Below are positions 1 to 7,481 of a stretch of 36,942 nucleotides of DNA, in pieces. This DNA is from a bacterium (GTDB taxonomy: Bacteria > Verrucomicrobiota > Kiritimatiellia > RFP12 > UBA1067). The translations under genes were made by a program, and so were the position numbers. The stretch's first letter is position 1. The number at the start of each line of letters is the position of its first letter. The notes under the pieces are model-generated. The model was not told where the DNA came from. It did no database searches and was given only the letters and a program-made list of their open reading frames with translations. Location of the stretch: the NCBI GenBank assembly GCA_025360845.1, contig JANYBJ010000244.1:1-36942 (forward strand), given 5' to 3'.

Positions 1-184
1 AGCACGGTTTCTGCAACGCCTTGGCCGAAGGGGTCAACAGCCGCATCCAGCTGCTCATGCAGAAGTCCTGCGGCTACCGCAATCGTCAGCGGCTCAAGAC
101 AGACATCCTCTTTCACTTTGGCGGCCTCGACATGGATCCGCTACCCATTCAATGAAAAATCCCCCCACAAACCCGGAAGCGCCC
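1..184 (+). mobile_element. Right end of an ISL3-like insertion sequence (partial)
   Basis: The window opens inside a transposase reading frame, and that frame is followed at 158-184 by a C-run/GC-rich segment. Read on the minus strand, this segment begins GGGCGCTTCCGGGTTTGTGG, which resembles the terminal inverted repeats I recall for ISL3-family elements. I therefore place the right boundary near 184, immediately before Rhs-type coding sequence. The left end lies outside the window, so neither the matching inverted repeat nor the target duplication (8 bp is usual for ISL3) can be checked. The boundary is good to within a few bases at best. Confidence 0.55.
3..155 (+). CDS. ISL3-family transposase, C-terminal fragment
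   Basis: Translating from base 3 gives 50 residues ending at TGA 153-155. The fragment has the C-terminal signature of ISL3 (DDE-type) transposases: a GVNSRIQ stretch, then KSCGYRNRQRLKTDILFH, then a GGLDM tail. Such enzymes cut and paste their own element; the catalytic Asp residues lie upstream and are not visible. The stop codon overlaps the ATG of the next frame (ATGA at 152-155), so the following toxin-tip ORF could be translated by coupling from transposase mRNA. Only the last tenth or so of the protein is present, so family assignment rests on this short tail. Confidence 0.7.
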   Translation, partial: HGFCNALAEGVNSRIQLLMQKSCGYRNRQRLKTDILFHFGGLDMDPLPIQ

Positions 185-793
185 AGTTTGTTTGATCCTC
201 TTGGTTTATGGAAAATACGAATGGTTGGTGGTAACTGGACAGGGAATGACAGTCCCGTAATAAATGCTTTTGACTCGCTCAAGAGGAACATGCCAGCTTA
301 TATCGCGAGATTGCGCGAATGGATGAGGGCCGCTTCAAAACTTCCCGATAAGTGCGCATTCAAGAAGCATTTTCAGCAGGAACTGACGAAACTTTTCGGG
401 ATACTTGGGGTTATGGAAATGGGGTTAAACTCCGATGTAGAATTGCGGATATATTCAAAACGGCTAGACGTCGATACGAATGCAGAAGCTAGATTCGGGT
501 GGATTTTTGATGAGTTTACCGGAAACATATATCTGAATAATCATAGAGAAAATGCACACACAAATTGGGAAACAGACAAACTGAATATGTCGTTGTTCCA
601 TGAACTGTCGCATGTTGCGGGTGTAAAATATGACGACGACAAAACAGAATATTGGACAGATAATGCACACAATGTGGATCGCATCGCCAATAATCCGGCC
701 AATTTTTCTTTAGATCTACTAGTGAATCATGCGGTCTTATTGCGAGGCAATAAATGTTGCCCACCCAGAGACAAGTGGGAACCCAATCATTAA
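152..793 (+). CDS. Orphan Rhs toxin tip, HExxH zinc-metallopeptidase type
   Basis: This 213-residue product carries the DPLGLW hinge at residues 15-20, the motif that ends the Rhs/YD-repeat core and precedes the variable toxic C-terminus of polymorphic toxins. The toxin part contains HELSH at 150-154 (zinc ligands His150 and His154, catalytic Glu151). An Asp-rich DDDKTEYWTDNAHN segment follows, and then NNPANFSLD. This arrangement recalls the M35/Lys-endopeptidase-like (aspzincin) fold, where an Asp is the third zinc ligand. The first ~11 codons appear to come from the right end of the neighbouring insertion sequence, which also supplies the ATG. The Rhs cage itself is not in the window, so delivery is unlikely unless another copy exists. 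Base composition is AT-rich, unlike the rest. The target is unknown and the peptidase call is inference from the motif. Confidence 0.62.
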   Translation: MKNPPTNPEAPSLFDPLGLWKIRMVGGNWTGNDSPVINAFDSLKRNMPAYIARLREWMRAASKLPDKCAFKKHFQQELTKLFGILGVMEMGLNSDVELRIYSKRLDVDTNAEARFGWIFDEFTGNIYLNNHRENAHTNWETDKLNMSLFHELSHVAGVKYDDDKTEYWTDNAHNVDRIANNPANFSLDLLVNHAVLLRGNKCCPPRDKWEPNH

Positions 794-811
794 GATGAAA
801 GGATGGTAATT

Positions 812-1300
812 ATGACCTACACAAAAGCTCATTTCACATTGTATTCCGGTGTGCTTCTGATATTTGCAGCTATATTTGTGTCTTGCCAACCATCGCAGTT
901 TCAACAGAAAGCAAGATCTGACATACGGAACCTTTCAAATGCTGTTAAATTTTTCGTGCTCGAACGTGGATATTATCCTGTGCCAACAAACCGGCTTCAC
1001 GATGCTGACTTGCGTGTCGTTTTGCCGATTCTACTGGCCTTGTCAGACTCTGACGATGCAAAACGATTGAACCCCCATGGATCTAATTATTTTGGAGACA
1101 TTCCGCCTTCGCGCTTTATCAACGGAGAGTGTCTTGATCCTTGGGGTTCGCCTTACCATCTTATGCTGACAACAAATACTGCACCGAAACTTATAGTCGG
1201 CAGTTTTACGGTCTGCGACAACATCGCGATATGGTCGAACGGGCATAACAAAAAAAATGAAATGGGAGGTGGCGATGATATTTGTAGTTGGAAGAATTAA
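812..1300 (+). CDS. Pseudopilin (GspG)-like lipoprotein, candidate immunity protein
   Basis: The 162-residue product starts with a hydrophobic signal segment ending in FVSC, a plausible lipobox with Cys25 as the lipidated residue. The mature part has the layout of a type II secretion pseudopilin C-terminus: DIRNLSNAVKFFVLERGYYP, later DPWGSPY, and a final IWSNGHNKKNEMGGGDD loop resembling the calcium-binding end of GspG. A pilin would have its hydrophobic helix processed by a prepilin peptidase, whereas here it is a lipoprotein signal. I chose the ATG at 812 because AAAGGA lies 8 bases upstream; the in-frame ATG at 803 has no properly spaced site. It follows the toxin tip by 18 bases and is similarly AT-rich, the position expected for an immunity gene. 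That role is inference. Confidence 0.55.
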   Translation: MTYTKAHFTLYSGVLLIFAAIFVSCQPSQFQQKARSDIRNLSNAVKFFVLERGYYPVPTNRLHDADLRVVLPILLALSDSDDAKRLNPHGSNYFGDIPPSRFINGECLDPWGSPYHLMLTTNTAPKLIVGSFTVCDNIAIWSNGHNKKNEMGGGDDICSWKN

Positions 1301-1407
1301 CATGTTGCGCTACCATCCCATAGAAACGGCCTTTTTCGTATTTGCACCCCGTTATCTGTTTTCAGTGTTACGGTGTGGCGTATGCTGATTTGTGTAGGCC
1401 GAAAACA

Positions 1408-1565
1408 CAAATTTCCACCACAAAGACACCAAGGCCACCAAGGCCACCAAAAAAGGTCATCGATATTACGCACTCTGGCTTTGTGTTTCTTCGTGCTCTT
1501 CCTGTCTTCGCGGTAAAACAAAGAATCAGCTTCGTGTTCTTAGTGTCTTCGTGACTTCGTGTTAA
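1408..1565 (+). repeat. CACGAAG/CACCAAGG-type degenerate repeat cluster
   Basis: The left part (about 1408-1455) is a run of short units such as CACAAAG, CACCAAGG and CACCAAGG. The right part (about 1471-1565) carries the complementary units CTTTGTGTTTCTTCGTG and TTCGTGTTCTTAGTGTC, so the two halves are inverted relative to each other and could fold into a long imperfect hairpin. This fills most of the gene-free stretch 1301-1584. Similar intergenic repeats occur in many environmental PVC-type genomes to my knowledge. I see no protein-coding signal in it. Confidence 0.6.
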
Positions 1566-1584
1566 GAATCCCAAAGGAGCAGTC

Positions 1585-1662
1585 ATGCAAAAGATCAATG
1601 TCACGACCGTTTCGGCGGTCGCCACCTCGGCCCCCGCCGTGCAGACCAGCAGACATGCATGA
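1585..1662 (+). CDS. Short ORF of 25 codons with strong ribosome binding site
   Basis: ATG at 1585 is preceded by AAAGGAG with a 5-base spacer, one of the best ribosome binding sites in the window. The peptide is MQKINVTTVSAVATSAPAVQ followed by five more residues, with no recognisable motif and no membrane segment. It may be the surviving 5' end of a larger gene whose body has been deleted, since the 3' end of the convergent hydrolase gene begins only 38 bases on. It could also be a genuine small peptide. Function unknown. Confidence 0.3.
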   Translation: MQKINVTTVSAVATSAPAVQTSRHA

Positions 1663-1700
1663 GACCTGGCACCCGCAGCGTGTTGCAAATAAAGTTCCGG

Positions 1701-2375
1701 TCACAGCTTCGGGCGGGCGGCCTGGTCCAGCGCCGCCCGCAGCGTCGGCATCAGACGCAGCGCCACCTGCCCGTTGCCGGCGCTGTTCGGATGGTCCGTC
1801 TCGTCCCAGTAGGGCGACAGGCGGTTGGGCTTCACATCGATCTGCATATTGGGCACATAGAGGCAGCCGTGCTGCTTACACACCGCACGCTCCATCTGCG
1901 CGATTTCCCAAGCCAGCTCATACCGTCCGAAGTCGAACTCGACGCAGCTCTCTTCCCAGAAGTTCCGGTCCCCGAAACAGCTCGCCACCACCACCTGAAT
2001 GTTTTTGGCGCGTGCCTGGCGCACCATCGCCTCCAAGTCGGCGGACATTTCTCCGACCGGGCGCGCGCGCATCCAGAAATCGTTGGCCCCCAGCGCGATC
2101 AGCACCACCTTCGGGTGAAGCTTCAGCACATCTTTTTCGAACCGCAGCAATCCGCCCGCCAGCGTGTCGCCGCCGATTCCCGCATCGACCACCTTCACCA
2201 GAGGCATCCGCTTCGCAAGCCAGTCGCTGTAGTGCCCCCCGGGACCGCCGCACGAGGTCAGGCTGTCCCCCAGACAAACCAGCACCGGCCGACGGTCGCG
2301 CACGCCCAGATAAACCACCAACGCCGCAAGGCCGATCCCCGCCGTCGCCAGCGCCACCATCATCGATCTTTTCAT
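1701..2375 (-). CDS. SGNH/GDSL-type hydrolase, membrane-anchored or exported
   Basis: The 224-residue product has an N-terminal hydrophobic segment (residues about 5-24, signal peptide or anchor) and then the SGNH hydrolase blocks: LGDSLTSCGG with the nucleophile Ser, the AGIGGDT Gly block, GANDFW with the Asn, and DETDHPNSAG with the Asp-His pair near the C-terminus. TesA-like esterases/lipases and carbohydrate esterases share this fold, so the natural substrate (an acyl or acetyl ester) cannot be named. I chose the ATG at 2375, which is preceded by GGGA/AGGAG; a longer upstream extension to 2669 is antisense to cysK and not credible. It stands alone, in the same direction as cysK but separated from it by a terminator. 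Confidence 0.78.
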   Translation of the reverse strand: MKRSMMVALATAGIGLAALVVYLGVRDRRPVLVCLGDSLTSCGGPGGHYSDWLAKRMPLVKVVDAGIGGDTLAGGLLRFEKDVLKLHPKVVLIALGANDFWMRARPVGEMSADLEAMVRQARAKNIQVVVASCFGDRNFWEESCVEFDFGRYELAWEIAQMERAVCKQHGCLYVPNMQIDVKPNRLSPYWDETDHPNSAGNGQVALRLMPTLRAALDQAARPKL

Positions 2376-2469
2376 CTTGTTCCCGTAGCTCCTAAAAATG
2401 CGACATTGATCCCGTTTCTTATACCAGATTCGGCAGACCATAGAAAGCCAAAGCGCACTCGCAAACAAA

Positions 2470-2493
2470 AGGCCCGCAGTCGCCTGCGGGCCT
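2470..2493 (-). terminator. Rho-independent terminator of the metY-cysK transcript
   Basis: A perfect 10-bp stem (AGGCCCGCAG) with a TCGC loop lies 44 bases past the cysK stop. In the minus-strand direction the stem is followed by TTTTGTTTGC, the expected U-tract. On the plus strand no U-run follows, so it works in the cysK direction only. Confidence 0.85.
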
Positions 2494-2536
2494 AGGGGTG
2501 TCCTGTGTGTGTACTCTGCGATTGTCGGAACCGGCT

Positions 2537-3493
2537 TCAGCCGATGCCTTCGAAAAGCACGGTCGAAAGGTAACGCTCGCCCGCGTCCGGCAGAATCACC
2601 ACGATGGTTTTTCCGGCGAAGGCCTCCCGCTGAGCCAGCCGCACGGCAGCCGCCGTGGCCGCGCCGCACGAGATGCCCACCAGCAGCCCCTCTTCCTTAG
2701 CCAGCCGGCGAGCGAACTCGATGGCCTCCGCGCTCTCGACCTGCTCGACGAGGTCGACGAGTGACAGGTCCAAGGTGTCCGGGATGAACCCCGCGCCGAT
2801 GCCTTGGATTTTGTGAGGTCCAGGCTTGAGATCCAGTCCCGCCAGTTTCTGGGTGATCACCGGACTCTCCTTCGGCTCCACCGCGACGGAGATGATCTTC
2901 TTCCCTTGGGTGTTCTTGATATACCGCGAGACGCCGCTGATCGTACCGCCGGTGCCGACGCCGGACACCAGCACGTCGATGCCGCCGTCGGTGTCGTTCC
3001 AGATCTCGGGCCCCGTCGTCTTCTCGTGTATGGCCGGGTTCGCCGGATTCTTGAACTGCTGCGGAAGGAAGTAACGTGCCGGATCAGAAGCGGCGATCTC
3101 CTCGGCCCGCTTGATGGCGCCTTTCATGCCTTCGGCTCCGGGCGTCAGCACCAGCGTGGCTCCGAAAGCAGCCAGCACGCGCCGCCGCTCGATGCTCATC
3201 GTCTCCGGCATGGTGAGTGTCAGCCTGTAGCCGCGGGCCGCCGCCACATACGCCAGGGCGATGCCCGTGTTGCCGCTCGTCGGCTCCACGATCTCGGTGC
3301 CCGGCTTGAGCACGCCCCGCTTTTCCGCATCCCACACCATCGCCGCGCCAATGCGGCACTTCACCGAATACGCGGGGTTGCGCCCCTCGACCTTGACCAG
3401 CACGGTCGCCTTCGCGCCCTGCGTGATGCGGTTCAATCGGATCAGCGGCGTGTTGCCGATGGACTGCGAGTTGTCGCTAAAGATTCTGCTCAT
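2537..3493 (-). CDS. cysK: Cysteine synthase A (O-acetylserine sulfhydrylase)
   Basis: Makes L-cysteine from O-acetylserine and sulfide using pyridoxal phosphate. The 318-residue length is normal for the family. The PLP lysine is Lys45 in the NPAYSVKCR motif. The phosphate-binding and substrate loop PTSGNTG is at residues 71-77. [10 protein letters not shown] binds the cofactor phosphate, and QGIGAGFIP is the usual late motif. The ATG at 3493 has AAAGGGG seven bases upstream. It lies 60 bases downstream of metY on the same strand and before a clear terminator, so a metY-cysK operon is likely. The spacer holds an AT-rich AACTTGTTAACTT stretch that stands out from the GC-rich surroundings. Confidence 0.93.
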   Translation of the reverse strand: MSRIFSDNSQSIGNTPLIRLNRITQGAKATVLVKVEGRNPAYSVKCRIGAAMVWDAEKRGVLKPGTEIVEPTSGNTGIALAYVAAARGYRLTLTMPETMSIERRRVLAAFGATLVLTPGAEGMKGAIKRAEEIAASDPARYFLPQQFKNPANPAIHEKTTGPEIWNDTDGGIDVLVSGVGTGGTISGVSRYIKNTQGKKIISVAVEPKESPVITQKLAGLDLKPGPHKIQGIGAGFIPDTLDLSLVDLVEQVESAEAIEFARRLAKEEGLLVGISCGAATAAAVRLAQREAFAGKTIVVILPDAGERYLSTVLFEGIG

Positions 3494-3553
3494 GGTCGTT
3501 CCCCTTTCAACTTGTTAACTTAGATCGCGCACCCGAGTTACGCGATAAAACCG

Positions 3554-4928
<1,375 letters not shown>

Positions 4929-4940
4929 TGATATGTTTAC

Positions 4941-4969
4941 AAGATAGACGATACGCAACCGACCGTCAA
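4941..4969 (-). promoter_or_regulatory. Sigma70-like promoter of metY
   Basis: On the minus strand, TTGACG (4964-4969) and TATCTT (4941-4946) are separated by exactly 17 bases. The predicted start near 4934 leaves an untranslated leader of about 80 bases with a good ribosome binding site. Confidence 0.6.
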
Positions 4970-5012
4970 TGGCCTTTGGTATAAATAGTTCGCGCCTGAT
5001 CGGTTCAGCCCA

Positions 5013-5855
5013 TTAGAACGCGTACTGCGCGCTCAAAACAAAACCGTCTCCGACTCCGAGATCGGAAAAGCCCTTGCCTGCCTCTCCCGTGTCAGCGTAT
5101 GCGGCCACCAGCGTCAGTTTGTCGGTCACAAACCAAGCGACATGTCCTTCATAGTAGTCCGAGTTCTGGATACCGTGGCCCGCGTCCACGCCCTGTTTGT
5201 ACTCGATGCCCAGCGCAATATTCTTTGCGGGCAAAATATCGATGTTGCCAAAGCCGACCGTTCCATAGTCGCCGTGCCCGAGGACGCCGTTCACCACCTC
5301 GTCCGTCTCCAGAAGGCCGGCCGAGAGCAGAACCGGCACAGGCGTCTGCGTGATGAGCTTGGTGGCGACCAGATAGGCGTCGAATCCGCTCGCATCAAGG
5401 CCCAGCGGCTTGGTGACATCCGAATCGGTGTACTTCCAGATGCCGCCGACGGCGATTGCCGGCACCCAGACGGTGTCGCCGTAATTCTCGTCGAGCAGCT
5501 TGATTTTGGCGCCGAGGTTGTGGGTGTTGATGCTGTCGTCCACGCCCTTGGCATCAATGAACCCGTAGCCGTACGAGAGTTCCACCCGTTTGGCCAACGA
5601 GAAGGCTACGCTTGCCGCATACCAGTTGATGTCGCCGTGATCCAGATTGACATACCAGGTGCCGACCTGCGGCTTGCTGACCCATTCTCCCAGGCCGCTC
5701 TCCTTGTCCGAGGTTCCGGCCAGATACGCCAAAGGGTTGAAAGCGACGCCGCCGTCACCCTGCAAGCCGTTCAGCGGGACGCCCGCCTCGGCCGCCACGG
5801 CGAGCAAGCCCGCCGCGAATACGAATTTCTTCACCGTCTCACTTGTCTTGTTCAT
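5013..5855 (-). CDS. DUF3034-family outer-membrane protein
   Basis: 280 residues with an N-terminal signal segment (residues about 8-24, cleavage probably after AEA) and a C-terminal Phe after alternating beta-strand sequence (LSAQYAF), the usual mark of an outer-membrane beta-barrel. The mature N-terminus GVPLNGLQGDGGVAFNPLAY and the later LVATKLITQTPVPVLLSAGL and AVGFEYKQG-like segments match what I know of the DUF3034 family, whose function is not established. It lies upstream of metY on the same strand but has its own promoter, and no terminator is visible between them. Co-regulation with sulfur genes is suggested only by a shared AT-rich motif in the two promoter regions. Confidence 0.75.
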   Translation of the reverse strand: MNKTSETVKKFVFAAGLLAVAAEAGVPLNGLQGDGGVAFNPLAYLAGTSDKESGLGEWVSKPQVGTWYVNLDHGDINWYAASVAFSLAKRVELSYGYGFIDAKGVDDSINTHNLGAKIKLLDENYGDTVWVPAIAVGGIWKYTDSDVTKPLGLDASGFDAYLVATKLITQTPVPVLLSAGLLETDEVVNGVLGHGDYGTVGFGNIDILPAKNIALGIEYKQGVDAGHGIQNSDYYEGHVAWFVTDKLTLVAAYADTGEAGKGFSDLGVGDGFVLSAQYAF

Positions 5856-5911
5856 GTCTCGTCGCCTTTGCTTGTGTGTTATAATCGTCTTTGTCTATCG
5901 ACATAGTAGTT

Positions 5912-5940
5912 AATATAACAAACGGGTCTGATCCACGCAA
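5912..5940 (-). promoter_or_regulatory. Sigma70-like promoter of the DUF3034 gene
   Basis: TTGCGT (5935-5940) and TATATT (5912-5917) on the minus strand, 17 bases apart, give a leader of roughly 50 bases. Just upstream, 5941-6041 is AT-rich with no visible gene. The AGTTAATAT stretch overlapping the -10 box resembles AGTTGATAT in the metY promoter region. Confidence 0.5.
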
Positions 5941-6041
5941 CAGGAAATTTTGAAATTTTTTCGTTCCGCCTAAAAATACTCATTATTACTCGAAAATAAG
6001 AAGATTATGGTGTCGCTTGTTTACCAGCCGGAAAACGCCAT

Positions 6042-6190
6042 ATTCTGCGCCAGCAATTCTAATTTTGGCTAAAAGCGCCTCACGGCGCCACTACAAACCT
6101 ACGAACCCGAGGCGTTTCCGTTCGTAGTGGGCCCGTGAGGGCCTTCTCACCGTGCGGCTTCTGTCAAAATTAGAATTGCTGATTCTGCGC
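6042..6190. mobile_element. 131-bp MITE-like element with 17-bp terminal repeats and 9-bp target duplication
   Basis: Perfect 17-bp inverted repeats, CAGCAATTCTAATTTTG at 6051-6067 and its complement at 6165-6181, bound a 131-bp non-coding element. Immediately outside both ends is the same 9-mer ATTCTGCGC (6042-6050 and 6182-6190), as expected for a target-site duplication. The interior is itself an imperfect palindrome: CACGGCGCCACTAC pairs with GTAGTGGGCCCGTG, and CTACGAAC with GTTCGTAG. No ORF fits inside, so movement would need a transposase from elsewhere. A related, right-truncated copy lies at 28578-28672. The rest of 5941-6332 shows no gene; it holds the upstream region of metI, with a weak TTTACA/TATAAG candidate at about 6200-6227. 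Confidence 0.8.
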
Positions 6191-6332
6191 CTGACTGGCT
6201 TTACAGGCCCGCTAAGATTCTATAAGCTACTCAAGCCATAGATGAAGTATGGTTGTCTGCGACGACGCTGTTGCCGCCGTCCATTTGGCTTCGCCGAGGG
6301 GTTCGCGCCCGGGTTATGCGACTGGAGGATTC

Positions 6333-7481
6333 ATGACACCGACAAACACACAGTTGGCCACGTTGCTCGTGCAGGCCGGCAACCGCTACGATGCGGCCAC
6401 AGGGGCCATTTCCATGCCGATTTATCAGACGGCGTCCTTCGGCCATCCCGCGCTGGGACAGAGCACGGGATTTGACTATTCCCGCACCTCCAACCCGACC
6501 CGGCTCGCGCTCGAAGAGACGCTTGCCGCGGCCGACGGCGGACACCGCGGGTTCGCCTTCGCCTCGGGTTTGGCCGCCATCGACTGTGTCCTGCGGCTCT
6601 TTGCGCCGAACGACCGTCTGGTGGTGACCGAGGATCTCTACGGCGGCACCTTCCGTCTCTTTGAAAAAGTGTTCCGTCCGCTGGGCATCGAGGCGGCCTA
6701 TGCGGACACGTCCGATCTGGGTGCGGTGCGGGCCGCTCTTGCGGATCCTCGCGTTCGCGGCCTCTTCGTCGAGTCGCCCACCAACCCGCTGCTGCGGATC
6801 GCCGATCTCCGCGCCATCGCCGCGCTGGCTCGCTCGCGCGACGTGCTCACGATCGTGGACAATACGTTTCTGACGCCCTGTCTGCAGCGGCCGCTCGACC
6901 AAGGTGCGGATCTCGTGGTTTACAGCGCCACCAAGTATCTCGCGGGGCACAACGACGTGATCGCCGGGGCGGTCATCACCCGCACGCCGGAGCTGTCGGA
7001 GCGGGTCGCCTTCTTACAGAACGCGGTCGGCAGCATCCTCGGCCCGCAGGACGCCTGGCTCACGTTGCGCGGCCTGAAGACGCTGGCGCTGCGCGTGGCC
7101 AAACAGCAGGAAAACGCGCTCGCCGTTGCGGAGTGGCTGGGTTCGCATCCGCACGTCCGCCACGTCTATTACCCCGGCTTGCCCGGCCATCCCGGACGTG
7201 ATATCCTCTTGCGCGAAAAGAGCGGCTGGGGCGGCATGATCGCGTTTGAGATCGACGATCCCGCCCGCGTGCCGGGCATCCTGGCGGGCGTGCGGGTCTT
7301 TCTTTTTGCGGAGAGTTTGGGAGGCGTGGAATCGCTGATCACCTATCCCGCGGTGCAAACCCATGCCGACATCGACGCGGAAACGCGCCGGCGGCTGGGC
7401 ATCAATGCCGGTCTGCTGCGCCTGTCGATCGGCATCGAGGATGTGCGGGATCTGATCGGCGACCTGGAGAACGTGCTGTGA
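6333..7481 (+). CDS. metI: Cystathionine gamma-synthase, MetI type
   Basis: A 382-residue PLP enzyme of the Cys/Met family. The PLP lysine is Lys201 in YSATKYLAGHND; DLYGGTFRLF, VDNTFLTP and the C-terminal FAESLGGVESLITYPA are characteristic. Overall it is closer to Bacillus subtilis MetI than to the beta-lyases, and it is followed directly by a MetC-like gene as in the Bacillus metIC pair. The expected reaction is an acylated homoserine plus cysteine to cystathionine (MetI-type enzymes can also use sulfide). The ATG at 6333 follows GGAGG by 4 bases; the frame is open back to 6249 but lacks a ribosome binding site there. Its stop overlaps the GTG start of metC. The MITE ends about 150 bases upstream, so it may lie in or near the promoter. 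Confidence 0.82.
   Translation: MTPTNTQLATLLVQAGNRYDAATGAISMPIYQTASFGHPALGQSTGFDYSRTSNPTRLALEETLAAADGGHRGFAFASGLAAIDCVLRLFAPNDRLVVTEDLYGGTFRLFEKVFRPLGIEAAYADTSDLGAVRAALADPRVRGLFVESPTNPLLRIADLRAIAALARSRDVLTIVDNTFLTPCLQRPLDQGADLVVYSATKYLAGHNDVIAGAVITRTPELSERVAFLQNAVGSILGPQDAWLTLRGLKTLALRVAKQQENALAVAEWLGSHPHVRHVYYPGLPGHPGRDILLREKSGWGGMIAFEIDDPARVPGILAGVRVFLFAESLGGVESLITYPAVQTHADIDAETRRRLGINAGLLRLSIGIEDVRDLIGDLENVL

Noticed and set aside
1559..2669. Long plus- and minus-strand frames around the SGNH hydrolase and the cysK 3' end
   Set aside because: They are antisense shadows of GC-rich genes with Arg/Pro/Ala-rich translations and no start signals; only 1701-2375 on the minus strand shows family motifs.
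6191..6332. A possible SAM-type riboswitch in the leader of metI
   Set aside because: The GC-rich leader has small hairpins, such as GGGTTCGCGCCC, but I could not fit any known SAM or SAH riboswitch core, so no call is made.
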